NCBI RefSeq assembly: GCF_008728635.1
Contig: NZ_CP044285.1
Span: 3,906,001-3,970,000, forward strand
DNA from: Hymenobacter baengnokdamensis
GTDB taxonomy: Bacteria; Bacteroidota; Bacteroidia; Cytophagales; Hymenobacteraceae
Length of the DNA stretch: 64,000 nt
Direction of reading: 5' to 3'
Positions 53,698 through 61,755 of the stretch are shown one piece after another (positions within the stretch are counted from its first letter, which is position 1; every line of letters begins with the position of its first letter). The position numbers and the translations under genes are program-made. Under the pieces are notes generated by a model, which saw nothing but the letters and a program-made list of their open reading frames with translations, did not search any database and was not told the origin of the DNA.

Positions 53698-54735
53698 TCA
53701 TTCATTGTTGCGCGCCCCCTCTTCCCGGTTAAGCGCCGTGAGAAACGAGCGGGTGAGCGGCGTTTCACTTTCGGCGCCGGTACGGCGCTCGTAGCCGACC
53801 GGACTTTCGCCGGTGGCGGGCAGGGCGCGGTTGAGCCAGGCCAGGGCGTCGGTGGTAGTGCCGGGCATGAGGCCGTGCAAAGCAGCCAGCAGCCTGGCGG
53901 GCAAGGTCAGAATCAGCTCGCCATCGCCGCGGCGGCAGGCGTTCCAGATGCTGCGGGCGGCCTCTTCGGCACTCATGGTGAAGCCCGGCAGGGCATCGGC
54001 GATGCTAAACCAGGCGTATTCTTTTTCGTGCTGGCCCTTTAGCTCGGCGTGGCCGGCGCTGCCGGTGCGCAGCAGGCCGGGGCACACGGTAGTAACGAAA
54101 ATACCGTATTGGTTGAGCTCGGCCCGGAAGCCTTCGGACAAGCCCACCAGCGCAAACTTGCTGGCGCTGTAGGCCGTGAGGTGCGGAATGGCCACCTTGC
54201 CGCCCAGCGACGAGATATTGACAATGCGGCCCTCGCCGCGCAGCCGCATGCCCGGCAGCACGGCCTGCATGGCGTAGAGCGGCGCCCAGAAGTGCGTATT
54301 CATGGAATCCTCGAAGTCGCGGACGTCCATGTTTTCGAGCGGCCCACCCAGGATAATCCCGGCGTTGTTGATGAGCACATCAATCGGCCCCAGGCGGTTT
54401 TCGACCTCCGCTACCAGCGTGCGTACTTCCGTTGCGTCGGTGAGGTCGCGGCTGAAGGCCAGCACGCTGGTTTCGGGCGCGCCGTAGCGCAGCAAATCCT
54501 GGCGGGCGCGGGCCAGCTCCTGCTCGTCGCGGGCGCAGATAGCCACGCGGGCGCCTTCGGCCACGGCCCGGCGGGCCAGCACCAGGCCCAGCCCACGCGA
54601 GCCGCCGGTAATAAGCACAGTACGCCCCGCCAGCTCATACGAGCCGCGCCGGTTGCGCCAAACGGTAGTGGCCAGGGCAGCAACGCCGAATCCGGCGGCC
54701 CAGAGCCAGGAGGTAGTACGAGAAGTTGGCTTCAT
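53698..54735 (-). CDS. Membrane-anchored short-chain dehydrogenase/reductase
   Basis: A 345-residue SDR protein from the ATG at 54735. A hydrophobic segment (WLWAAGFGVAALATTVW, residues 10-26) should anchor it to the membrane. The catalytic domain has TGGSRGLG for cofactor binding, RD and LINNAG further on, SSLGGKVAI and the catalytic YSASK. After about residue 240 the protein continues with a tail not typical of classical SDRs. The substrate is unknown; similar proteins are annotated as ketoreductases or serine dehydrogenase-like. It is transcribed in the same direction as the dienelactone-hydrolase gene, which lies upstream of it, but a terminator separates the two. Confidence 0.88.
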   Translation of the reverse strand: MKPTSRTTSWLWAAGFGVAALATTVWRNRRGSYELAGRTVLITGGSRGLGLVLARRAVAEGARVAICARDEQELARARQDLLRYGAPETSVLAFSRDLTDATEVRTLVAEVENRLGPIDVLINNAGIILGGPLENMDVRDFEDSMNTHFWAPLYAMQAVLPGMRLRGEGRIVNISSLGGKVAIPHLTAYSASKFALVGLSEGFRAELNQYGIFVTTVCPGLLRTGSAGHAELKGQHEKEYAWFSIADALPGFTMSAEEAARSIWNACRRGDGELILTLPARLLAALHGLMPGTTTDALAWLNRALPATGESPVGYERRTGAESETPLTRSFLTALNREEGARNNE

Positions 54736-54789
54736 GCTACCCTGTATGGGTTTGGGAGGCGAAAGGTTGCATCGGCTCCTTTGCCTGCT

Positions 54790-54839
54790 AAAAAGCAATG
54801 CGGGCCTGGCAAAGCTAACTACCTCACCAAGCCCGCATT
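54790..54839 (-). terminator. Intrinsic terminator of the dienelactone-hydrolase gene
   Basis: Read on the minus strand, arms 54839-54827 and 54809-54797 pair over 13 bp with one wobble, and a run of five T follows (54794-54790). It lies 17 nt after the stop codon of the hydrolase gene. Confidence 0.7.
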
Positions 54840-54855
54840 ACACCTTTATTATCGA

Positions 54856-55566
54856 TTAATTACCGAGCTTTTCCTGGAAGAAAGCCAGCGTCAGGGCCCA
54901 GGCTTCGGCGGCGGCGTCCTTGTTGTAGCTGGGGCGCGCATCGCAGTTGAACCCGTGGTCGGCATAGGAGATAACCGTGTTGATGTAAGGCTTGCCGGCC
55001 GCCGCCACGGCATCGGTCACTTGCTTTATCTGGTCCTGGCTGATGTGCTGGTCGAGGCCGCCCCAGAAAAACAGATGCGGCGCGTGCAGGTCTTTGGCGT
55101 GGTCGGCCAGCAGGTGGGTGCCGCCTCCATAATACGACACCGCGGCGGACAGCGGCAGCACGGCATTGGCCAAAAACGCTACCCGCCCGCCCAGGCAAAA
55201 GCCAATGGCGGCGATTTTGTTCTTTTGCACGTTGGGCTGAGCTTGCAGCCACTCGTAGGCTGCCTGCACATCCTGGGTCAGGCCTTCGTTGGTAAGAGCC
55301 TGATAGTGCGGCATGGCACTGGCAAAGCTATCGTACGGAATCTCCAGCCCCGGGGCCGCCGTGCGGTGAAACAATTCGGGTGCCACCACCACATAGCCCG
55401 CCCTGGCCAGGCGGTCGGCCACGCTGCGAATGTGCTGGTTTACGCCAAACGCCTCCTGGCAGAGGATGATGCCGGGCGCGGCAGTAGTGGCCGGGGGCTG
55501 AGCTACGTAGGCGTGCACCTCGGTGCCATCGGCTACGGGCAGCACCAGCGAGTTGGGGGTACTCAT
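54856..55566 (-). CDS. Dienelactone hydrolase family protein
   Basis: A 236-residue alpha/beta hydrolase from the ATG at 55566. The triad is Cys124 in AAIGFCLGGR, Asp172 in WGGLDQHIS and His204 in YADHGFNCD. The cysteine nucleophile is typical of true dienelactone hydrolases, which open lactone rings such as 4-carboxymethylenebut-2-en-4-olide from chloroaromatic breakdown. No aromatic pathway genes are near, and many members act on other esters. It is divergent from the flavin monooxygenase gene; the 108-nt gap must hold both promoters. Confidence 0.9.
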   Translation of the reverse strand: MSTPNSLVLPVADGTEVHAYVAQPPATTAAPGIILCQEAFGVNQHIRSVADRLARAGYVVVAPELFHRTAAPGLEIPYDSFASAMPHYQALTNEGLTQDVQAAYEWLQAQPNVQKNKIAAIGFCLGGRVAFLANAVLPLSAAVSYYGGGTHLLADHAKDLHAPHLFFWGGLDQHISQDQIKQVTDAVAAAGKPYINTVISYADHGFNCDARPSYNKDAAAEAWALTLAFFQEKLGN

Positions 55567-55674
55567 ATAAGAAGAGGAAAAGGAGTGGTAAAGTCGGAGC
55601 CGGAACAAGGCGGTCAGGGTGGTTGTTTTACGAGCGTACAGCTTGTTTTTACTATTTATTCTAGTAGCGATACT

Positions 55675-56727
55675 ATGCCTGCCTCCCCTGCTTTGCGCCT
55701 GAGCGTGCTCGACCAGTCGCCCGTGCGCCCCGGTGCCACCGCCCGGCAGGCTTTGCTCGAAACCACCGAGCTGGCCCGCCTCGCCGACCGCCTCGGCTAC
55801 ACCCGGTTTTGGGTGAGCGAGCACCACAATACCACCTCGCTGGCCGGCCCCGCCCCCGAAGTGCTGCTGGCGCACCTGGGAGCGCACACCAGGCATATCC
55901 GGCTGGGCTCGGGCGGCGTTATGCTGCCCCATTACTCGGCCCTGAAAGTAGCCGAAAATTTCAAGCTGCTCGAAGCGCTGCACCCCGGCCGCATCGACCT
56001 GGGCCTGGGTCGGGCGCCGGGCGCCGACCGCCTCACGGCCTACGCGCTCAACCCTAATAATCAGTTCAACGAGCAGGATTTTATTGAGCAGCTGCTTGAC
56101 CTACAGGCCTATCTGCGCGACGACACCACGCCCGAAACCATCCACGAGCGGGTGCAGGCTATTCCTAAAATTACTACTCAGCCCCACCTGTGGCTGCTCA
56201 GCTCAAGCGGGCAAAGCGGGCAGTTTGCGGCCCAGCTGGGTATGGGGTTTTCGTTTGCGCAATTTATCGGGCCCCACGGCGGGCCGGCGGCCGTGCAGCG
56301 CTACCGGGCACAGTTTCGACCCTCGCCCGAGCTGGCGTATCCCCAAGCCAACGTAGCGCTGTTTGTGCTCTGCGCCGATACTGAAGAGAAAGCCAACGCG
56401 CTGGTTAAAGCGCTATTTATTCAGCTATTACGCTTCGACCAGGGCCGGCGGGGCCCCTACCCCACCGCCAGCGAAACGGCCGCCTACGTTTTCAGCCCCG
56501 AGGAGCAGGCGCGCCTGCGCTACCACCAGGGCCGGGTAGTGAGCGGCACGCCCGGGCAGGTGCGCGAGCAGCTGACGCAACTAGCCGCTGCCTATGACAT
56601 CGATGAAGTGACGGCAGTAAGCATCACCGCCGATTTTAACGACCGCCTGCGTTCTTACGAGCTGCTGGCCGAGGCCTTCGAGCTGGTCCCGACAACCCAG
56701 AAAGTAGCCGAGGAAGCCTTGGTTTGA
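55675..56727 (+). CDS. LLM class flavin-dependent oxidoreductase
   Basis: A 350-residue luciferase-like monooxygenase from the ATG at 55675. Family features are RLSVLDQSPV at the N-terminus, the TRFWVSEHHN strand, IRLGSGGVMLPHYSALKVAENF, the LDLGLGRAPG-type loop (here IDLGLGRAPGADRLT) and LLSSSGQSGQFAAQLG. This matches the MsnO8/YhbW-like branch, whose members use reduced flavin and whose substrates are mostly unknown. The open frame runs a further 542 codons upstream, antisense to two good genes; that part was rejected. A clean terminator follows. Confidence 0.92.
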   Translation: MPASPALRLSVLDQSPVRPGATARQALLETTELARLADRLGYTRFWVSEHHNTTSLAGPAPEVLLAHLGAHTRHIRLGSGGVMLPHYSALKVAENFKLLEALHPGRIDLGLGRAPGADRLTAYALNPNNQFNEQDFIEQLLDLQAYLRDDTTPETIHERVQAIPKITTQPHLWLLSSSGQSGQFAAQLGMGFSFAQFIGPHGGPAAVQRYRAQFRPSPELAYPQANVALFVLCADTEEKANALVKALFIQLLRFDQGRRGPYPTASETAAYVFSPEEQARLRYHQGRVVSGTPGQVREQLTQLAAAYDIDEVTAVSITADFNDRLRSYELLAEAFELVPTTQKVAEEALV

Positions 56728-56764
56728 TGAGTGAAAACTGCCTTATTCAGTATTTTTCTAAATA

Positions 56765-56793
56765 AAAAGCCTCCCTGGCAGGGAGGCTTTTTT
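56765..56793. terminator. Intrinsic terminator
   Basis: A perfect 13-bp stem (arms 56765-56777 and 56781-56793) with loop ggc and a run of T at its end, 37 nt after the oxidoreductase stop. A-runs on the left arm would let it work in both directions. Confidence 0.9.
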
Positions 56794-56857
56794 AGTGTCA
56801 ACCACCTCATAAGCAGCATTTTTACCTTATACGTCAGCTTAAAGCTCCGGTAGCTGG

Positions 56858-56936
56858 ATGCAGTTTACTGCATAAACTATTTGGAATCGTTCTAAACTCA
56901 GGCAGACCTTTGCGCTGCGTTGAATGATTCTAAATA
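56858..56936 (+). promoter_or_regulatory. Putative operator/promoter region of the TonB-dependent receptor
   Basis: A 16-bp palindrome (atgcagt, tt, actgcat) lies at 56858-56873. Two similar copies of a TTGrAT-x2-TTCTAAA word follow at 56881-56896 and 56920-56934, each partly palindromic. Between them GACCTTTG (56905-56912) resembles the -7 box. The second copy overlaps the first possible ATG. Metal-responsive control, for example by Fur, is plausible for a siderophore receptor but unproven. Confidence 0.45.
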
Positions 56937-59428
56937 AGCTTATGCCTCAGCTTTTCTTTCCGATTTCGCTCCTGGCTCTGGCCTTGCCGCTGGGCTGCCT
57001 GGGGCAGGCTTCTGCTACTCCCGGCTTGGCCCACCACGCGCCGCACCAGCATCGGCGGCTGGGCACCCTTGCAGGTCGGGTAACGCTGGCCGACGGGCAG
57101 AGCGCCGACCACGTATCGGTGCTGGTGCGTGGCACGGCCTACGGGGCGGCACCTGATGCGCGCGGTAATTTTCGACTGACCGCGCCGGCGGGCTGGCAGG
57201 TGGTCACGTTTACGGGCCTGGGCTACGCGGCGCAGGAAATAACGGTGCAGGTAGCGCCCCATCAGGTTATTACCTTACCGAGCGTGACCTTGGTACGCGG
57301 CACACGGCAGCTCGACGAAGTGGTCGTGACGGGCGGCAGCGCGGCCGCTCGCCCCACCACGGCCAGTAAAGCGGGTATCGCGCCCCTCGACCTGCCCCAG
57401 AGCGTGAGCGTAATTTCGCGCACGGTTCTGGCCGACCAGCAGGTAAACCGCCTCGGCGACGCGCTGCGCAACGTAGGTGGGGTGGCCCTGACGCAGCAGC
57501 GCCAGGGCATTGCCGAAACGTTCTCGGCGCGGGGCTTCAGCATCGGCATTGGCGGGGCGGGCGGCAGCATATTCAAAAATGGTATTATTTCCAACACCCA
57601 GGGCTTTCCCGATGCCAGCACGCTGGAGTCGATTGAGGTGCTGAAAGGCAGCTCGGCCCTGCTCTACGGCAACGTATCGGGCGGCCTTATTATCAATATG
57701 ATAACTAAAAAGCCGCGCTTCGACTGGGGCGGCTCGGTAGAGATGCGGGCGGGCAGCTACCGTTTCTACAAGCCGATGGTGGACATTTACGGGCCCATCA
57801 GCAAGAATCTGGCGTTCCGGGTAGTGGGCACCTACGAAAATGCCGGCAGCTACCGCGACGTAGTGACGTCGAAGCGCGCGTACGTCAACCCTTCGCTACT
57901 GTATAAGCTGGGCGAGAAAACGGACCTTTTGCTGCAGGGCGACTACCTGCAATCGAACGTGACCCCTGATGCCGGCGTGGGCGTCGTCAACAGCGGAATT
58001 ACGGCTGAGATTCCGGCCAATACGCCGCGCTCACGCTTTATCAATGCGGTGTGGGCATATAATACTACCACGCAATACTCGGGCTCGCTGGTTGTTACTC
58101 ATCGCTTTAACGAATTGTGGAAGCTGAATGCCATTGCCGGCTGGCAGGACACGCGCGTGCTGGGCTTCGGGGTGGGGGTGCCGTCGGCTATTGCTGCCAA
58201 CGGCGACTTTAGCCGGACGCTCAGCGCCGTGAAAACGAGCGAGCGCGACTTCACGGGGCAGCTAAACCTGACGGGCAGGTTTGACACCGGCTTTCTGGGG
58301 CACCAGCTGCTGGCCGGCAGCGACGCAGTGCGGATTGAGACCCAGAGCAACGCCTTTCGCTACACCGATGCGGCGGGCAACGTGGGTCCGGCCTATGATA
58401 TAATCAATATTCTGGACCGCAGCAAATACGTAGAACGCACCGATATGCCGGCCTTTGTTGATACGGCCCGCACGCGCACGCCGTCGTACCGCGTCGGCGT
58501 TTATGCCCAGGACCTGATTACGCTCTCGCCTAAATTCAAAGTGCTGGCCGGGCTGCGGTGGTCGTATCAAAAGGCGCAGCCAGTCAGCGTTTTCAACCAG
58601 ACTACCCAGCGCGAGCGGGCCACCAGCGTCGAGAAGGTTGATAAAGCCTTCTCGCCCAAGGCCGCCCTGCTTTACCAGCCGCTGGCCACGCTGTCATTTT
58701 ACGGCAGCTACACCAACAATTTTACCATCAATACCGGCTACGACACAAACAAGCAGGCCCTGGCCCCGTCTATCGTAGATCAATATGAGGCGGGGGCCAA
58801 GCAGGAGCTGTTTAACGGCCGGGTTTTTACCAGCCTGAGCGTGTATCGCTACCGCAATAGCAATCTGGCCCAGTTTATCGCCTTTTTACCTAACGGCCAA
58901 GCCAATACCGACACGAATATGAAGGAGCTGACCGGCCAGACAACCAGCGATGGCCTGGACGTGGACGTCAACGCCAGCCTTTCCCAAAACCTCTACTTCA
59001 ACGTGGGCTACGGCTACAACTACAATCGCTACACCAATACCTCCGGGCTAAAGGGGTCGCAGATTGAAGGTGAGCGCCTCACCAACAACCCCACAAATAC
59101 GGCTAACGCGTCTGTCTTTTATACGTTTAGCCAGTTGGCCCTGCGCGGCATCAAAGTGGGTGCTTCGGCTTTTTATACCGGCCAGCGCTACGGGGGCAAC
59201 AACAACACCGTGGGGCAGGACCCCGTAGGCAAAGAATACAGCCGCCTTATTTCACTCACCAGCTTCACTACCATCGACTTATCGGCCGGCTACACGTATC
59301 AGCGCTTCTCCCTGCTGGCCAAGCTCTCCAACATCACCAACGAGCTGAACTACCTGGTGCACGACCGATATAGCATAAACCCTATACCTCCCCGCCAGCT
59401 CCTGACCACCATCACTTATCGCTTTTAG
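56924..59428 (+). CDS. TonB-dependent siderophore-type receptor
   Basis: An 834-residue outer membrane receptor. It has a signal peptide, a carboxypeptidase-like beta domain (about 48-125, LAGRVTLADGQSADHVSV), a TonB-box region DEVVVTGG, a plug domain (about 145-260, LDLPQSVSVISRTVLADQQVNRLGD in part, ARGFSIG, VLKGSSALLYGNVSGGLINMITKKP-like) and a barrel ending in aromatic Phe (LTTITYRF). The plug sequence fits FhuE/FpvA/FecA-type siderophore receptors. Two starts are possible: ATG at 56924, giving a positive charge before the hydrophobic segment, or ATG at 56942. A promoter-like box and repeated operator-like words stand just upstream and suggest metal control. Confidence 0.9.
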   Translation: MILNKLMPQLFFPISLLALALPLGCLGQASATPGLAHHAPHQHRRLGTLAGRVTLADGQSADHVSVLVRGTAYGAAPDARGNFRLTAPAGWQVVTFTGLGYAAQEITVQVAPHQVITLPSVTLVRGTRQLDEVVVTGGSAAARPTTASKAGIAPLDLPQSVSVISRTVLADQQVNRLGDALRNVGGVALTQQRQGIAETFSARGFSIGIGGAGGSIFKNGIISNTQGFPDASTLESIEVLKGSSALLYGNVSGGLIINMITKKPRFDWGGSVEMRAGSYRFYKPMVDIYGPISKNLAFRVVGTYENAGSYRDVVTSKRAYVNPSLLYKLGEKTDLLLQGDYLQSNVTPDAGVGVVNSGITAEIPANTPRSRFINAVWAYNTTTQYSGSLVVTHRFNELWKLNAIAGWQDTRVLGFGVGVPSAIAANGDFSRTLSAVKTSERDFTGQLNLTGRFDTGFLGHQLLAGSDAVRIETQSNAFRYTDAAGNVGPAYDIINILDRSKYVERTDMPAFVDTARTRTPSYRVGVYAQDLITLSPKFKVLAGLRWSYQKAQPVSVFNQTTQRERATSVEKVDKAFSPKAALLYQPLATLSFYGSYTNNFTINTGYDTNKQALAPSIVDQYEAGAKQELFNGRVFTSLSVYRYRNSNLAQFIAFLPNGQANTDTNMKELTGQTTSDGLDVDVNASLSQNLYFNVGYGYNYNRYTNTSGLKGSQIEGERLTNNPTNTANASVFYTFSQLALRGIKVGASAFYTGQRYGGNNNTVGQDPVGKEYSRLISLTSFTTIDLSAGYTYQRFSLLAKLSNITNELNYLVHDRYSINPIPPRQLLTTITYRF

Positions 59429-59452
59429 GCAGGCGGTTTGGTGCTGTGGTCA

Positions 59453-60340
59453 TTAATACGCGAACGACGCCCGGTGCTTCGCTACAAAATCCGTCCACGT
59501 CACCGGCGCCTGCCCGGTAATGCCGAAGAAGTTGTCGAACGTATCATCGGCGCCGGGCAAGGTGTGGGCCGCGTAGCGCTTGTAGTGTTCGTACACGCAG
59601 TGCATGTAGGCCATTTCGGCCCCGGCTGCCCGCATATTTTCCAAAAAAATCTCGGGTGGCAGGGCTTGGTAGCGAAACGGTTGACCGAGCACCTGCGCCA
59701 TAACAGCGGCAATTTCGCCGTACGATTTGGCATCGTAGCCGAGGCGATAGGTCTGCCCGGCGTGCTGCGCCGGATGCAGCAGCGCCTGCACTGCCACCAG
59801 GGCCACGTCTTCGGCATCAACCCAGCTCAGGCGGGCATCGCCGGTGTATTGCTCAATAACACCCGCACGCACCACCTGCGTACCGCCGTAGCTGAGCAGG
59901 TTTTGCATAAAGGTTTCGGGCCGCAGGTGCGTAAACGAGAAGCCCGACCACTCAATATAGCGCTCCACTAATTGATGCCAGGCCCAGTGCGCCACCGTAG
60001 TATCGTCGCGGCCGCAGGCTCCAAGGTGCACCATATGCTGCACGCCGGCCGCCTTCGCCTTATCCAGAAATGCCTTGCTCTGGCGCAGCATATCTACGGT
60101 GTAGCCCGTCACGAGCAACGCCCGGTCGATGCCTTGCAGAGCCGGGCCCAGCGTTTCTTCCTTATCAAAATCGAGAATAACGCTGCGAATGCCCTGCGCC
60201 GTCAGCGGCAGCGCCTTGTCGGGCGAGCGCACGGCAGCTACCAGCGTGCAGGAATCATCGGCCTGCAGGCGGCGCAATACATCGCCGCCTATCTGGCCGG
60301 TAGCCCCGGTAATAAGGATGGTTGGTTTTGGAGTAGCCAT
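59453..60340 (-). CDS. NmrA-like NAD(P)-binding family protein
   Basis: A 295-residue atypical short-chain dehydrogenase of the NmrA/HSCARG or quinone-oxidoreductase-like group. The nucleotide loop is ITGATGQIGGDVLRRL (residues 10-25). Features of the group are AAVRSPDKA, the DFDKEETLGPAL segment, LRPETFMQNLL and the late TDFVAKHRASF. There is no YxxxK catalytic pair in the usual place. NmrA-like proteins either sense the NADP/NADPH ratio or reduce quinones; neither can be chosen here. The start is the ATG at 60340; a GTG four codons earlier is possible. It converges on the receptor gene, with only 24 nt between the stops. Confidence 0.87.
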   Translation of the reverse strand: MATPKPTILITGATGQIGGDVLRRLQADDSCTLVAAVRSPDKALPLTAQGIRSVILDFDKEETLGPALQGIDRALLVTGYTVDMLRQSKAFLDKAKAAGVQHMVHLGACGRDDTTVAHWAWHQLVERYIEWSGFSFTHLRPETFMQNLLSYGGTQVVRAGVIEQYTGDARLSWVDAEDVALVAVQALLHPAQHAGQTYRLGYDAKSYGEIAAVMAQVLGQPFRYQALPPEIFLENMRAAGAEMAYMHCVYEHYKRYAAHTLPGADDTFDNFFGITGQAPVTWTDFVAKHRASFAY

Positions 60341-60452
60341 TGGGTAGCGCACGCGTGAAGCTGGCTAACCGCTTTACCGGGCGTAAGGTTGGGTTGGCAC
60401 CTTGCTATGGCGGGGCCGGGCTGGCAGTTTGTGCAGGGCCTGGCGGCTGATG

Positions 60453-61235
60453 CTAGGCAGTTTGCAGCACCTCATAGCCCAGCTTGAGAATAAACGCACT
60501 TACCACGCCCAAAAACAGCACCCGCACGAAGCCCGTGCCGCGCCGTAGCGCCAGCCGCGCGCCCAGCGTAGAACCCAGCACGTTGCAGGCCGCCATCGGC
60601 AGGGCGTAGTAGTAGAGCACCTGCCCGGTCGAGATAAAATAGGCCAGCCCGGTAATGTTGGTGGCAATATTCACTACCTTGGCCGAGGCCGAAGCCGCCA
60701 GAAAGTCGTAGCCAAACAGCCCCACAAACGCAAACAGCAGCAAGCTACCCGTGCCCGGCCCGAAGAAGCCGTCGTAAAACCCGATGCTGGCACCCAGCGC
60801 CACGCCCGTCCACAGCTCGCGGCTCCCGCGCAGGCGCGGGGCGTGCAAGCTGCCGAAGTCCTTGCGCCAGAAGGTGTAGGCGGCCATCAGCACCAGCAGC
60901 GCCAGCACCAGCGGCTTCACCAGGTCTTTGTTGAGGCCGCTTACGGCCCGCGCCCCCAGCAGCGCAAAGCAGCCTGCCACCACCGCCGCCACCGCCACCG
61001 TGCGCCAGTTGATAGCTACTCCGCTCAACCCGCGCAAATACCGAAATGCCGAAGCCGAGGTGCCGGCCAGACTGGCAACTTTGCCGGTGCCCAGCACCGT
61101 GGGCACCGGCACTTTGGGTAATAAAAGCAGGAGCGCCGGCAGTTGAATAAGGCCGCCCCCGCCCACCATGCCGTCGATGAGGCCGGCCAGCAGCGAGGCC
61201 GCGCATAGGAGGGGGAGGACTAAGCTGTTACCCAC
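60453..61235 (-). CDS. TSUP family transporter (TauE/SafE type)
   Basis: A 260-residue membrane protein with seven to eight predicted helices. The first half starts LLAGLIDGMVGGGGLIQLPALLLL and the second repeat reads FYDGFFGPGTGSLLLFAFV, the paired glycine-rich motifs of TauE/SafE exporters. Relatives move sulfite, sulfoacetate or other small organic anions across the inner membrane; the substrate is unknown. The start is a GTG at 61235 that directly follows the stop codon of the frameshifted gene upstream, so translation was probably coupled to it. Confidence 0.9.
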   Translation of the reverse strand: MGNSLVLPLLCAASLLAGLIDGMVGGGGLIQLPALLLLLPKVPVPTVLGTGKVASLAGTSASAFRYLRGLSGVAINWRTVAVAAVVAGCFALLGARAVSGLNKDLVKPLVLALLVLMAAYTFWRKDFGSLHAPRLRGSRELWTGVALGASIGFYDGFFGPGTGSLLLFAFVGLFGYDFLAASASAKVVNIATNITGLAYFISTGQVLYYYALPMAACNVLGSTLGARLALRRGTGFVRVLFLGVVSAFILKLGYEVLQTA

Positions 61236-61633
61236 TCAAATCCCTTGATTTAGCATAGCCCATACAAAAAAAGCACTTATCACCAGCCAGATAAGCAAAG
61301 GCTTGACCCAACTCTTGCGGGGAAAGCTAGCTTCGTCAGGCAGGTATTTCTTGAAGTAATATCTATCGAGTACGTAACTCCAGCCTAAGTTTAAACCGAG
61401 AGCTATCCCCCGGTTTTTGTTGAAATCAGGTTCACTAACAGTACCGTTAAAGCTGTATAGCCAATACTGGCCCACAATGCCTGCCGGGCGGCAGCTGGCT
61501 GGCCGGCATCTCTTAGTGAATGAAATGTCAGAATACCACCGGCCAGCCCACTAAATAGGACGGAGAAAACCCGTACCACCCGAGGCGAATAAATGGCAGG
61601 CTTCGCTTGGTCAAGGGTATATACTGGCTCCAT
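61236..61633 (-). pseudogene. Frameshifted gene for a small membrane protein
   Basis: Two overlapping frames look like halves of one protein. The first (ATG at 61633) gives MEPVYTLDQAKPAIYSP and two hydrophobic helices, then stops at 61403-61405. The second continues from there in the next frame with IALGLNLGWSYVLDRYYF, KKYLPDEASFPRKSW and a last membrane helix to the TGA at 61236-61238. Joining them needs one extra base in the run of five C (G on the coding strand) at 61407-61411, giving about 131 residues with three helices. Cause may be a true mutation, phase variation at the homopolymer or a sequencing error. I know no function for this family. The TSUP gene starts immediately after it. 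Confidence 0.7.
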
Positions 61634-61755
61634 TGTAGTTAAGAAAAAGGTGGAGCAAAGCTACTTGTCCGGCTACCTCAAACCTAACGAAAGTCAGTTC
61701 CTTTTTCTTTTTCTATAGGAGTATAGAGTACAAATAGCTCTAAGCAGTATCCTCA

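Noticed and set aside
54049..55674. A frame of 542 codons open on the plus strand ahead of the flavin oxidoreductase
   Set aside because: It is antisense to two well-supported genes (SDR and dienelactone hydrolase), shows no family motif and reflects GC-rich codon bias; the real start is the ATG at 55675.
61403..61475. Programmed -1 frameshift joining the two small frames
   Set aside because: The site lacks a proper slippery heptamer (the codons are acc ggg gga), so mutation, homopolymer variation or sequencing error is more likely.
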